Shown one piece after another: positions 32,441 through 45,287 of a stretch of 64,000 bases of DNA (the first letter of the stretch is position 1; each line of letters begins with the position of its first letter). The stretch is from positions 1,385,086 to 1,449,085 of the forward strand of contig CM054162.1 in the NCBI GenBank assembly GCA_028751875.1, written 5' to 3'. This DNA comes from Rapana venosa (Eukaryota; Mollusca; Gastropoda; Neogastropoda; Muricidae). A program made the translations under genes and the position numbers. The notes beneath the pieces were generated by a model. It saw only the letters and a list, made by a program, of their open reading frames with translations, had not been told where the DNA came from and made no database searches.

Positions 32441-34975
32441 CCAGGGGTTGGAGAACACAGAGAGAAATAAAACAAGAGACACAAACACAGACACAGCACT
32501 ATGAAATAACTGCTCAACACACACAACAACATGGCCTTTAACCGCCTTTATGAAAAAGTGTCCTGAAATCCTCAAATGCAAATCAGTTCAAGCCTTCAAA
32601 ACATTTCTAGTCCATTAAAATTTTAAATATACTATCCCCTACAAGGAGCTTACAAAAAGAATAATGTATTGGTTTGGGCCAAATCTTTCAGGATAATCAG
32701 AGTAATGACACATTGGCATGTTTAAAAGGTTTTGCCATAGCCTCTGAGCTATGATGACCCTTTTAATGACACGATGTTTAATCCACAGGGGAAAATTCTG
32801 TTAGAGTGGCCTGTATCCTGGGATGTAAAGCGAAAGCATTTACATGAAAGACTAGACAGAGTGCGAGGGCCTGTTTGCAATCCGTGTTTCCTTTCTTCGT
32901 CTTCTTTTCGATTAAACTTTTGTTTTTTCGCCTTCATCTTTAATGTTCGTTTTATTTTAGTTATGACAATGGTCGATGAAATTGTCTTCATTTTTCAAAA
33001 AAAAAAGCTGTCTTTGTTGTTGCTTTGTTGCTGTTATGCTGTTGTTATTTTTTTTATCGTTCTTTTATCTTTGTAACTTTCTTCTCTTTCGTTTTTTTTC
33101 TACTTCATGCTTTCCCCTTTGGTTGTTTGTTTCTATCTGTCTGCTCTTTCTTTTGCTGTTTTTCTTTCCACGTCGCGTTTTTCTTTCTTTTGCGTTTATT
33201 TTTCTTTCGTTTATTTTATTCATTTTCCACTCTTTCTTTTTTCTTTCATTTCTTTCATTTTCTCTTATCTATGCCTTTTTTTTTTATTTCTGCTCTGCCT
33301 TTATGTCCTATCTTTCTTTATGTCCTTCTTTCTTGCTGACTTTCTTTCTTAAAGCTTTGTTGCTAAACAGTTTAATTGCTTCACATTCTTGTTTTTGTTA
33401 TACTTTTTTTTTTCAGTTGCTAGCTTTTATTAAGCAATTCTTTTAACACAATATTTTCTCATTTCTCCGTTTAATGCGCATAATGTAACTCTTCTTTAAC
33501 AAGCTAAAAACAAAATTTAAATTAGTGATATCCTATTTTCTGCCAGTCACTATTTGTACTCATTTTACTTAAATAAGATAGAACGAAAGAAAGAAAGAAA
33601 AAAAGAAAGAAAGAGAAATTAGAGATTTATATAAAGAGAGAGACAGACAGACACAGACAGACAGGCAGACAGAGACAGATCTATTATATTTCGATTACAA
33701 AACTAAACAACCCGAATGCAGTCTCTCAAAAATTACTTGCAGTTACTGGAGTTTTCTTGCCAAACATAATAGTTACCAAAGAGTGGACTACCATTGTTGG
33801 TAATGTGTGCCATCTGCAAACCTGGTTAGAAGCATTCCTTTTCTAAATGTACTTGTAACCCATTCAATCCATTCTCTACCCTTTTTGGACGTACTGTGTA
33901 AATACTGGTGCATTAAAGTAGGCCTCATTTGTCTAGGCTCTTTTCCTATCCTCTTCGCACATCTTACCATAAAATAACACGCGTTCAGTAATATATGTTG
34001 TATCAATGTTTTTGTCCTTACACAATCCAGGCCCATTTTAAGGATATATAAACTATATCATCTGTTGAACTGATTAAGGTTCTTGAACGTGCATGTTGTG
34101 GAGAGAGAGGGGCAGACAGACAGACAGACAGACAGACAGAGACAGACAGACATACAGAGAGATACAGAGAGACCTGGTAGAGAGATGTGACCGTGGTGAC
34201 AGAAACACTCTGTGTGTGTGTGTGTGTGTCTCTACATGTCTTCTTCTTTGAAATGCTTCTTCTTTTACTACTCCTTCCTCGTCATCTTCTTCACAATTCT
34301 TCTTTTTCATATTTCTTCTTGATCACAAGTCTTCTTCTTCACTATTCTTCACAATACCTTTCTTTGCACTTCTTCTTTGCAAATGTTTTTCTTTGAAAAT
34401 CTTCTTCTTTGCAATTCTTCGCAATCCTTTGCAATTTTCTTCTTGCAACTCTTCTTCCTTCCTTCTTCCACTTCCATCTTCTTCTTCTTCTTCCTTCTTC
34501 TTCTTTCTTCTTCATCCTCCTCTTTCTCGCCTCCTCCTCCTCCCCCTTCTCCACCTCCTCCTCCTTCTACAGCCACCCTCCTCCTCTCCTAATAAATTGC
34601 TCTCCTTATATTATTCTTCGTCTTTATCCTATTCTTCTCAACAGTAGTTGTAATCCAAGCGTTGGTCCAAAAGAAGACTAAATCCGATAATCAATAAGAT
34701 CACACGAGACAAACAAGAACAAGAGTGTACAGGTTCACCATGACTCGAAGCTGAAAGATGCGCCAGTAAAAGGAAATAAATGTCATAACATTCCATTTCC
34801 TTCCCTTGGCCTTTTAGGGGCAGACACTCAGGATAAATTCACAGCCACCGAGATGCATGGACTCAAAGCACAATATCCCCTTAAAAGGCAGCCATCCACT
34901 GGCCGCATTGCTTCACTCGGTCTCTGGACTGTCCTGTCTGTCTGTTTCTCTCTCTCTCGTCTCTCATCTCTCTCT

Positions 34976-35009
<34 letters not shown>

Positions 35010-35124
35010 TCTCTGCTCTCTCTCTCTCTCTCTGTCCTCTTCTGTATCTCTCTGTCTCTCGTCCCCCTCTCTCATCTTTCTCTCTCTCTCTGACCTCTCT
35101 GTCTCTCTGTCATCTGTCCCTGTC

Positions 35125-35165
<41 letters not shown>

Positions 35166-35405
35166 ATCTCATCTCTCTCTGTCTCTCTCTCTCTCTGTCT
35201 CTCTGTATCTCTCGATGTCTCTCTCCCCCACTCTCTTCTCTTTCTCTCTCTCTCTGACCCTCTGTCTCTCTGTCCCCTCTGTCTCTGTCAGGTCTGTCTG
35301 TCTGTCTCTCTCTCTCTCACTCTCTCTTCTCCTCTCTCTCTCTCTCTCTCACTCTCTCAGCTCTCTCTCTCTCTCTCCCTCTCCTCTTTCTCTCTTTCTC
35401 TCTCC
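32441..35405. repeat. Paralogous block C, copy 2, second part
   Basis: It follows 8,495-11,090 in order and is much cleaner, so it is the better reference for that noisy stretch. It includes T-rich sequence (33,000-33,420), GA and GACA tracts (33,580-33,675 and 34,105-34,165), a TTC tract (34,220-34,570) and a long CT tract. No gene is seen. Confidence 0.75.
34930..35405. repeat. Long (CT)n/(GTCT)n tract, about 475 bp
   Basis: Pyrimidine repeat with recurring CTCTGTCTCTCTG, GTCTGTCTGTC and CTCCCC words. It looks like three or four longer sub-repeats of about 110-130 bases, for example CTCTGTC..CCTGTCTCTGTC at 35,098 and again at 35,263. Confidence 0.9.
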
Positions 35406-36080
35406 AACACACTGCCTGACCCCCACACTGCTCAGTTACAAGGGGAAGGTGTGCCTGTACATAAGCTAATGTATAGTGGACGTTCAACTACGGACGTGTA
35501 GAGCCATGGGGCGACCACACACATTATTATTTTCAAATTGCGTGTTCGCTTATTCGTTCGCTCGCACACAAACACACACAGAGTGAAGTTACAACCAAAA
35601 CTACAGTCTGTCAATGGGCATGCACTCAGTTGATCGATAGCTTGGCTGTTTCTATGGTTACACTCTCAATTCAGATCTCACCTTACCTCCCTTAATGACC
35701 CTATTTTCCTGATGACTTCTTCTACCCTGGTTACTGGTGAACAGTCACTGTGGTCTGCTAAGTGTTTGCCAATCTCGGTATTACTGATACTGTTGCCTCC
35801 TCACCTCACCTTCAAACCTATACCATCACCGAGTTGCCGGTTGGAGCACCACTGAAGATTTTGTTACCAGCTTCCGCCTTTCTTCACAGTTTTTTTTCCA
35901 ACTTTCTGCTGCAAGTCATCTCCCTCAAAGCTAGTCACTGTTACAACCTGGCACACAGCCCTAAGGCAACATCTTCTGATTTAAGTGTTGTTTTTTACAC
36001 TGCAAAATCTGAAGGAAAAAATAACGAAAACGTATTTGTGGCTGTAGGAAGATTTACTGACTTCTGTGAATAAACGAAAA
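35406..36080. other. Unassigned sequence with one 104-codon open frame
   Basis: This stretch has normal base composition and matches nothing else in the window. A frame opened by a stop just before 35,762 runs to a TGA ending at 36,073 without an ATG at its start. Its residues match no family I know. It lies directly against a LINE 3' end, so it may be unrecognised element sequence. I do not call it a gene. Confidence 0.3.
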
Positions 36081-36084
36081 CTGA

Positions 36085-36300
36085 AGTGGTAGGGGCAGGT
36101 TACACGACCATCTGGACTGGCCAACACTGTTCTACAGGGAACAGTACAAGGGGGGAGAGGAAGAGGCAGACAGAGAAAAAGATGGGAAGACAACATCAGA
36201 GAGTGGACTGGTCTGGAGTAGAACGACCTGCTACGGAAAACTTAACACCGCTAAGTGTGGAGGAAGCTGGTTGTAACATATTTAGTGGGGACACAAGGCT
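36085..36300 (+). mobile_element. RTE-like LINE 3' end stub
   Basis: Translation gives KLKW, then GQVTRPSGLANTVLQGT, a GRGRGRQRKRWEDNIREW basic segment and a final WRKLV stretch, interrupted by stops. These are the last residues of an RTE-like LINE protein, a subfamily differing from LINE-a. Only about 70 codons survive. Confidence 0.75.
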
Positions 36301-36334
36301 CTTCTAGACTCTGGGATAGGTGAAGGCATAGACA

Positions 36335-36510
36335 AATAGACAAACAGCCAACCAACCAACCAGCCAACAAACAAACAACTATCTAGCCAACCAACACACC
36401 AGCCATCCATCCAACCAGCCTATCATCAAAACAACAAACTAGCCAGCTAACCAGCTGATATGCTAACTAACCAACCTGCCAGCCAGCCAGCCAGCCAGCC
36501 AAGCAAACAC
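36335..36510. repeat. Degenerate (CCAN)n tetranucleotide tract
   Basis: CCAA, CCAG and CCAT tetranucleotides in irregular order, with a pure (AGCC)n core at about 36,480-36,500. Confidence 0.9.
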
Positions 36511-36604
36511 ACAGCAGTCAAACCACCAACACGCCACCAACCACGCCGACCTAATGACGAAACGTATAGGAACTAAACAGAACACATGCAATAGTATCTA
36601 GTTT

Positions 36605-36971
36605 GGAAAGGAAAGGTGTCCGGGATGGTTAAGACGTTCGCCTGATACACAAGTAAACCATGAGGTTTGTGGTCTTCGATTCCCAGCTCGCCTTTCTTCC
36701 CATTTTTGACAAAACCTCGAACCTGAATGTCAAGTCGATCGGAATGAACAAGAACACCGAGGCCCCCGTGTTCGAAACGCATGCAGAACATCTTGCGCAC
36801 ACGTTGAAATCGTGTTCCGCTTTTCAGAAGAGTAGGCCATTGTGTGCCGTGGAAAACAGAAACAAAATTGATACAAACCTGGCATACACACGGGACTGGA
36901 TGTAAAAAAGGCACATGAGTGCTTATTCCCATTATCCATCCGATATAAAAGAAAAAATAATACATAAACGA

Positions 36972-36975
<4 letters not shown>
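36605..36975 (+). mobile_element. tRNA-headed SINE, near full length
   Basis: The A box TGGTTAAGACG (36,626-36,636) fits the Pol III consensus TRGYNNARNNG exactly. A B-box-like TTCGATTCC lies at 36,675-36,683, with one extra base before it. The body carries AGAACATCTTGCGCACACG (36,786), GAGTAGGCCATTGTG and a CTGGATGTAAAAAAGGCAC tail motif, then an A-rich end and (AAT)n. It is the best reference copy for the tail fragments at 26,041 and 27,725 and the reverse copy at 5,250. Confidence 0.8.
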
Positions 36976-37033
<58 letters not shown>

Positions 37034-37075
37034 TAATAAATAAAAAAATAATAAAAATAATAATAATAATGTATG
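36976..37075. repeat. (AAT)n microsatellite at the SINE 3' end
   Basis: A pure AAT run of about 18 units then AAAT variants, probably grown from the SINE's A-rich tail. Confidence 0.97.
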
Positions 37076-37144
37076 CAATAGAAGATAGGCAATATTGTGA
37101 TTTATAAAAATGCATGAAGAATCAATGACAATGAGGATGACGTA

Positions 37145-40100
37145 ATGGTGGTCAGGTCAGGTTAGACCCCTCTGCTACTGGTAACCATGTAACACCCAGA
37201 ACAACCTGCCACATGAGGGAGTAAACCCAACCAAAAAATCCGACCTGGAGAAGGGATGGGCTCCGCCAGTTAATTGATTTGCCCAAGATACACCAATGAC
37301 AAAGACAGCCAAATTCCATACCGGATCGGTCGTCGCCCCGTTACCAAGGGACCGCGCCTTTCTGTTGCTCATCAGGACAGATGTCGAAAGTATGCTACTG
37401 AAGTAAAACGCAGCAAAAATCGTGCCAGAAACAACACCATCACTGGCACGTGGAATGTACGGACACTAAGAGCTGCAGGCAAAAAGTGGAAGAACTGACA
37501 CATGAGATGTCCAGATATCAATGGCACATCCTAGGGCTCTTCGAAGACAGGTGAAAAACATGGGAGAAACAACGACCCAGGAAGACCACAAATATACTAC
37601 AGTGGAAAACAGGATAATCATGAACACTGGCTTGGGGTTTCTCGTTCACAAAGACCAGTGAACACCGTCCTGACTGTCAGCCTGTGTCCAGCAGACTTAT
37701 TACCATCCGCCTGAAGAGCAACCCCCCCCTTAACATAACTGTAGAACAGGCATACGCCCCTACATCAGACTGCACAGATGAAGCCGTAGAAGAATTTTTA
37801 ATATGACCAGCTTACAAGAGGTACTGATCAAAACACCCAAGAAAGACATCCTCGATGTGCAAGGCGACTGGAACGCCAAGGTAGGTAGAAAGATGCATGG
37901 AAAGACAGGATGGCGTTTTTGGGCCACATTGAATAACCAATCAAATGAAAGAGGCTTGAGAATCCTGGAGTTTGCCAGCAACAACCACCTCCAGCTAGTG
38001 AATACACTTGGCCCACCACAAGAAATCCAGAAAAATGGACATGGCATAGCCAAATGGAGAACATCACAACCAAATAGATTACAACATGGAGAAAAGACGG
38101 ATTCAGTCTAGCGTTAACATCGAACAGACACGAAGTTTTCCAGAGCAGACATAGGGAAGTGATCAAGAACTTGTGATGATGACTTTCCGACTACGTCTAA
38201 AGAAAAATCCACAAGCGGAACAACAATCAGGATCAAATTTGACCTCGAGAAAGCTGAATGACTCCCAGAGGTATTATAAAATTTTCAAGCAAGGATAGTG
38301 GAAAGTTTGGGGAGCACTCACTGTGATAACACAGACATAGAACACTGACGAAATAGTTTCCAATACAGCGGTGACTGAAACAGCAACGAGCTTCCTTGGC
38401 AAAACGCCGACCATCCAAAAAACCATGGTTCCACCTACCATCCCTACAACTATGCGACAAGCGTAAGAGCTGAAGAAAAAGAAAAATGAAACAAAAGAAA
38501 GAGCAGAAAACAAAATAGGGTCAGTCAACAAAAGAATCAGGAAGTCCATGACGGAGGCAAAAGAGAAATTGGATCGGTGCACAGTGCCAAGACATTAGAA
38601 GAGAAACATCAAGAAAAACAATAGCAAAGAAAGCATATCATCTGGATGAAGACCTGACTACACGAAACAGAGAAAAGTATAACAATCCAAGACAAAATGG
38701 TAAGTGTCTCAACTGACGACCAGGATATTCTGAACATATGGACAGAAATAACACTCCGACCTGTATAACTAAGAACCGCAGGAGAATCCAGAAGTCCTTA
38801 AGTACCCCTAAAGCAAAGACACAGACAGTCACCCACTCCTCCGAGAAAGAAGTGGAAACAGCAAGTCAGATCGCTTGAAAAAGGGGAAGTCCAGCTGGGC
38901 TGACAACAATCCAGCTGAGTGGTCCAAGCTGGAGGGGAAGCCAATGCGTCAGCGCCCTACTAATAATCCAGCAACAAGATCTGGCAGGACAGGAAAAGTG
39001 GCCAACACCATGGAACGCAGTCACTCAACATCACCCTCCCCAAGAAAGAAATCTACAACTATGCCATAATAACCGCACAAATAGCCTCCTATGTCACCGC
39101 AAGCAAGGTTCATGCTGCCATATAATATTGAATAGAGACTGAAGCCACAGCAGATGACCATCATTGCTGAGGAACAAGCAGGTTTCAGCAGCAGGGCGCA
39201 GCACAACTAACAGATATTGCAACCTCAGAATACATGAGGGAGCGGTACCTTCAACATCAACAAGACCTTAACCATATTTATCGATTTTAAGAAGGCATTT
39301 GACAGGGTGTGGCCTGCAGCTTTGTGGGCCAACACATGAATTTGTACAAGCATCAAACGCAAACTTGATCAGAGTCAATCAAACAGCTGTACAGCGATGC
39401 CACCAGTGGGGCGTGTACTACAACAACAACATAGGAGAATGTTTTCGAACAACAGTTGGAGTAAGGCAGGGCTGTCTACACTCACACCCACTCTATTTCA
39501 ACATCATCCTTGAGAGAAACATGGGCTGATGCACTGGAACTACATGAAGGATCAGTCAGCATTGGTGGCAGAACGATCACAAAACCTCCGCCTTCGCAGA
39601 TGACACTTGGTAGATAGGAAAAAGCAGTATCAGAAAAAGTCGTTGCCAGCCTAACAGAACACTTGGATAAGGCCATCCAAAACATACGGCATGAAATCAG
39701 TGCAGAGAAGACCAAGACAGAAGACAAATAACACCAACGCATTAGCACGGGAAATCAGGGTTTAATGACCAAGCAGGAAAACTGTTTCCAAAGCTCAAGT
39801 CACCTGGGAGCCATTGTATCCGACCAGGGATCCAAGCCAGAAGTAGTATGCAGGACTGCACAGACAATAACAGCTATGTCAAAACTAAACACCATCTGGA
39901 GAGACAAGAAAATATATCACTTAACTCCAAGATCAGACTAATTCGCTCCTTGTCATATCCATATTTCAGTAAGCCTGTGCATCATGGACCCTGACTGCAG
40001 AATTGGAGAGAAGTACAGGCAGTGGAGATGAGATGCTTTCCGATAATCCTTGGCATCTCCTAAAAGACCACATAAGCAACGAAAGCGTGCATAACAGAAT

Positions 40101-40400
40101 CCAGCAAACCATTTGACCCTAATGAGAACCTTCTAACGATCTGAAAAAGCGAAAAGCATCAGTGGTAAGGGCATGTCACAAGATCCCAAGGAATACAAAG
40201 ACAGTTTGCAAGGCCAGTCCCAAGGAGAAGAAGAAAGGAGGCAGACCAAGGTAAGATCAGGAGGATACCAACCAGTGAAAGACAGGCCTAGAACCGGCAC
40301 AAAACCCTGAGAAAGGCAGAACAAGAGAGGAAGGAGGGCACTGGTTCTGAGTCTTTGAGGGTGCCCCCACGGTCCTTCATGACTATTGGAACAGAATCTT
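37145..40400 (+). mobile_element. RTE-like LINE (LINE-b), longer twin copy
   Basis: From 37,437 it is essentially identical to 21,112-24,075, with the same stops. The same motifs lie at +16,325: GDWNAKVG near 37,863, FIDFKKAFDRVW near 39,277 and FADD near 39,593. Unlike the first copy it keeps about 290 bases more at the 5' end. That part has an open frame of 74 codons (37,274-37,498) crossing the breakpoint and leading into TGTWNVRTLR. The 5' end proper was not located. It is non-functional. Confidence 0.85.
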
Positions 40401-41062
40401 GTATAGCAACAACTCAAAGCGCTCTAAAATAAGGATTCAGCCATATATTAAATTACAGGTGGGGGATTCTAATCTGAGCAGGTCGTCTTTGGATTTTATT
40501 CTTAGTGCTCAAATAGACAAAGCTGAGTTCAGTGTTCCAAGATGCTGTCTGTGTGGTGATCTGATTCAAAAACATGTTCTTTTAATGGCATACTGGTTTC
40601 GCGTGAAAAGATTTGACTTACAACACATTAAGTATACATTTTTATTTAGTTTCCTTGAATTTGTATTTGTTATATTGTGGTTTTGTTTGGGGTTTCGTGC
40701 TTGTTTGTTTGTTGTGAAATTAAGTGTTTATTAGTTTAATTTGTCTCCGAGTCAAACAACTCTAATCAACGCACTGCATTTATTATGTTAATTGTTGATA
40801 CTGTTGTAGTTGCTCTTCCTGCTCTTCTTCCTCTCACATCGTTATTTTTTGTGCTTCTGCAATTTTCTTTTCAATAACAGTTTATGTTTCATGCATTGAA
40901 CGATAATGGAATATTGATATTATAACAAACCCAATCCCACACATAACCCATTTGTTATAATCTCCAAAGGAACTATTGAAGAATGAGAAAAGAAAACTAC
41001 GCATAAAGCAAAACATTTCATGTGACGAAATATTTATGTGATTACTATCATGTAATGAACGT
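40401..41062. other. Spacer, twin of 24,076-24,740
   Basis: No feature is recognised. It differs from its twin mostly near 40,320-40,430 and 40,620-40,690. Confidence 0.5.
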
Positions 41063-41358
41063 ACGGACAGCTCAGAGTCGGAGCGGCTGCTTTCCCCCAG
41101 CCAAGTTAAGCATCGTCGTGAGAGCGTGGTTACCAGTAGGATGGGTGACCGTTTTGCGCGCCCTGGCATCAGTACTAGTCCCCCAGATCACCCAGTTTGT
41201 AAATGGTACCCGCCCCTCAGGTCAGGAAAGTAAAGCAGCGAGGAGAGGAGATGGGCGCCGCCCAGAATAAGCTGTGTCCCTAGATAAGTGAGGTCTCTGA
41301 CGGGCCTCCGCCCCCCTACGACCTTATAGGTTATGAGACCCTTTACCTTTACCTTACC
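41063..41358 (+). mobile_element. tRNA/5S-type SINE, twin copy
   Basis: Identical as far as I can see to 24,741-25,036, with the same 5S-like AAGTTAAGCATCGTCG and GATGGGTGACCG words and TTTACC tail. Confidence 0.7.
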
Positions 41359-41586
41359 ACATGTAAGAATATTGAACAGGTAAGAAAACAATTCGTTAAA
41401 GTATTGTGTTTTGTTGATGTTTGTGTTTTAGTTAGAGCATTGGACTTGCTAGTTTGTTTGGGTATTTTAGTAGCTAAGCCCAACTTCCAGGTAATGCTTG
41501 ATGCTATTTTAAAAACATTCCTTTCGAACTAAAAATTTATTAAGGTAATGTAATTATACATGCAACAAACACAAAGGGCGAGTAAC

Positions 41587-42362
41587 TCCTCTCTACTCTC
41601 TCTCTCTCTCTCTCCTATCTCTCCTCCCCTCTCTCTCATCTCTCGTCTCTCTCCTACTCTCTCTCACACTCCTTTTATAGTTGTTGTGTCTTCTAATAAA
41701 GGGCATTTTCATAGTTCAATTTTCAATATTATTTTGGGCGTGTTTTGACTGTACTTGAGCCAGTGAATGTCCTATTTTCAATAACTATTATTACGTGTAA
41801 CACAATGTGTACTTTTTCTTCAATATGAAGGTGTTTCAAATTTTATGATCTATAGAGTTTCTCTCTCTCTCTCTCTCTCTCCCTCTCTCTCTCTCTTCTC
41901 ATCTCTCTCTACAACTCTCCTCTCTCTCCTCGTCTCTCACGCTATCTCTCTGTGTTTGTTATGCTTGTAGTTGTTGTATTGTTGTTTGTTGATTTGTTTG
42001 AGTTTTTTTGTTGTCTGTTTTTTTGTTTTGGTGTATGTGTGTGTGTTGGTGTGGGAGGGGGGCTTGGACGGTGTTTGTATTTTTGTGTTTTTTTTTCTCT
42101 CATTTGTTAATTGTTTTTTCTTGTTTTCTTTGTTGGTTTGTTTGGATCGGGATGATTCTTTTTTTCTTTTTTTTTTTCTTTTTTTTGGGGGAGGGGGGTG
42201 TTCCTGAAGGTTTATCTTTTGTTTCTTGTCTAAGGTAATGTGTTTGTTTGTTTGTTTGTTTTCTCTCTCACTAATTCCTCTTTGTCTCTTTTTATTTTTT
42301 AAAGTGTTATTCTTTGCTTCTACTGTTTGGAAGTATGAGTACTGAGATTCATTATTAATATG
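41587..42362. repeat. CT tracts and GT/T-rich spacer, twin copy
   Basis: Twin of 25,265-26,040: CT runs near 41,590-41,667 and 41,860-41,957, then T- and GT-rich sequence. No gene is seen. Confidence 0.85.
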
Positions 42363-42437
42363 TGACCCTAACGGGGCGGGGACTGAATGTAAAAAAGCAC
42401 ATGAGTAATATTCATTATCCTGGAAAAAAAAAGAATT
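42363..42437 (+). mobile_element. SINE 3' tail, twin copy
   Basis: Identical to 26,041-26,115. Confidence 0.65.
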
Positions 42438-42636
42438 TATGTCTCAATTACTGACAATGTATAGAATTTCTTTTTATGACTTTATGTGGGTTTCCCTCCC
42501 TCTTTATTGTGAGAGTGCTGGGTATTGCACTTATTTTTTATTATCAATGACATTCAAATTTGTATGATAATAATTAAAAAGTGTAGGTGATTGATCGTGT
42601 GCTCTGTGACTATTATATAGATTAGTATATCCCTGA

Positions 42637-42713
<77 letters not shown>

Positions 42714-42720
42714 CACACAC
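42637..42720. repeat. (CA)n microsatellite, twin copy
   Basis: Same position and apparently same length as 26,315-26,398. Confidence 0.97.
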
Positions 42721-43086
42721 TCACATCACTCCACATTCTCTCCCCCCCCTCAATGACTGTATAGGTTTAGATTTCATCTTTTCTTTTGTTTTTCTTGTTT
42801 TTATTGTGTGAATATTGGGTATGAGTTATTTCATTATCAAATAAAAAAAAATCATATGATTTGAAACCAGTATAATCAAAAAAATGAGTGTTGCATGGTG
42901 AACGTGGTACTGATTAGGGAATTATATATTGGATTAATATCTTTGAAATACACACACAACACTCTGTCTCTGGTCTCTGTCACCTGCTCTCGTCTCTCTC
43001 ACCTTTATATTTTGCTTATAGTTATGGTGATCCTGAAGAAGTGGAATCATATTATATATTATCAATACTTATTGGACTTGTCCTGA
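42721..43086. other. Spacer, twin of 26,399-26,764
   Basis: No feature is recognised. Confidence 0.5.
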
Positions 43087-43802
43087 CGTACAATAAGGTC
43101 TTAATAGTGCCCAATTTCAAATATCTTATTGTTATATCCTAGGTTCATTATTGACAACACACTCTCTATGCAAAAATTCATCACCCAGACCAGGACAGGG
43201 TCCGTGCTTCTAACAAATTACGGCCGTATTAATGCAATTCGAAAGTACCTGTCACAGACGCAACATCAAAACTCGTGCATCTCTCATCCATTTACGTCTG
43301 GACTATTGCAATTCTCTGTTGGCTAGGTCTGGCCAGCATCATCTATCCACGTCCCTTCCAACGTATTCAAAACTCGCAGCTCGACTAGTCCTCAGAAAGA
43401 AAAACATCTGAGCACATTACCCCTCTCTTGCGATCTCTCCACTGGCTGCCTGTGCCACAAAGAAATAACTATAAGATCAGTACCCTCTGTTACAAATGTC
43501 TCCACAAAACAGCACCCTCCCTACCATCTGTGAATGTCTCCACTGTACAAACCCCTTCTCGTTCCCCTTCGCTCTGCAGCATGATTCCTTGTGCTATACA
43601 AATACCTAGATTCACGCCAGTCCACGTTGGCCGCGCGCTTTCACTTTTCTGGTCCCACATCGATTTGGAATGGCCTCCCTATCTCCTTTACGCCAAAAAC
43701 CTTCTGTGGACACTTTTAAATCTGGCCTCAAGACAACATTTGTTTTCAAACCTAAGAATTTCCTCCTCCTGTTTTCATTTCATAGCTAATCCCGGCTTTT
43801 CA
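43087..43802 (+). mobile_element. CR1-like LINE 3' end, twin copy
   Basis: Identical in sequence and lesions to 26,765-27,480, with SLHWLPVPQR at about 43,431-43,460. In this copy no CR1 endonuclease fragment lies upstream. Confidence 0.8.
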
Positions 43803-44046
43803 ACAGCCAAAGATTCCATCACCTTGCAAAGTGTATCACCTGAGTGTGTGTGTGTGAGTGAGTGGTGTGTGTGTCGTTTGCATTTGGACTTGTTAGAACT
43901 AATATACTTGAGTGTGTTTTTTTAGGGTTTCTTTTATTATGCTTGCTTTAGGGGGGGTTGTTGATGGGTCTATTTTGAAAAAAGGATATATCCTTTCCCC
44001 ATTTTCAACTGAGGACTGTATACATTGTTAGGTATAATTAAGGGTG

Positions 44047-44122
44047 TATCCCAAGCGGCGCGGACTGGATGTAAAAAAGCACATGACTGTTTTATTATTA
44101 TCCTCGAAATAAAAGAATTTGT
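44047..44122 (+). mobile_element. SINE 3' tail, twin copy
   Basis: Identical to 27,725-27,800. The spacer to 44,560 has no recognised feature. Confidence 0.65.
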
Positions 44123-44559
44123 CCATTTCATTGTCTCCTCTCTGCCTTTCCATTATCCTGGAAAAAAGAATTGTCAATTTCTGTATGATCTATTGACAAT
44201 AGTGTCATCTCGTTTTTTCTCTTTTTCTCTGCGTCCCCTGTGTTCTGGTCTGTATCTAGTTTTTATTCATAGAGTTTGATTATACTAATCAGGTTTTTAA
44301 ATCTTCATTTATTATAGTTAAAATGTTTATTACAGCTTGGTTTTGAATTTTGTGTTCAGAGCATGATGTGAACAAGACACCCTAGCTTATCCATCACTCT
44401 CAATCAACTAGTTTTGAGTCAGTTCTCTCTGGCTGAACCACCGTTCAATAACCATAATCATATCTACCTCAGACTATCCAACAAACACCCGTTTCCTTAA
44501 CAAATACTTCTGCATACTCATTTTCAAGAAACAAGGTGACCGAATTCTTTAGAGGGAGT

Positions 44560-44741
44560 TTGTTGTGGTGTGTGTGTGTATGCATCAGATCTCAGCATAA
44601 AGCCTTATCCAGATTGTTTGCAAAGGAAAAAAAGAGTTAAAAGCAATGTTATCCAATCTGGGTAAAATCCCTAAAGGAAATGTATTGGAGGACACAGGTT
44701 TTCCCACAACACTTGAATGACTAGAATATCATGGAGTAGTG

Positions 44742-44773
<32 letters not shown>

Positions 44774-45185
44774 TGTGTTGTGGTGTGTGGTGTGGTGTGT
44801 GTGTGTGTGTGTGTTTATTCATTTTATCTAGTTTACCCTCATTTCAATATCAAGATAATGGAATAAGCACGTATATGCTTTTTTTTACATCCAATCCCGT
44901 GTGGTATGTGATTTTATAAATTAATGTTTTATCAGTTCCCACCGACACAACAATGCCTACAATGTGTGTGTGTGTGTCTGTGTGTCTGTGTGAGGTGTGT
45001 GTGTGTGTGTGGTGGTGTGTGTGTGTGTGTGTGTCTGTGTGTGTGTGTCTGTGTGGTGTACTATGGGGATTTCTGTTAGAGCAGAACTTGAAAATCGTGA
45101 AACAAATTCCAGGGTTTTGGTTTTTTTTTTTTTTTTTGGTTTTTTTGGTGTGTGTGTGTGTGTTGTGTGTGTGTGTGTGGGGTTT
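44560..45185. repeat. (GT)n cluster, twin copy
   Basis: It matches 28,230-28,890. The two middle arrays keep the same interruptions. The first and last arrays differ, and the last lies in homopolymer-inflated sequence. Confidence 0.9.
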
Positions 45186-45287
45186 GTTTTTTTACTTACA
45201 AATATTTTTGGGTGGTCTGTTGGTTAGGTTGTTTTTTTCTGTCTGTCAACCTGTCGGGTTGTCCCTAAAAAAGCTATTATTTTTATT

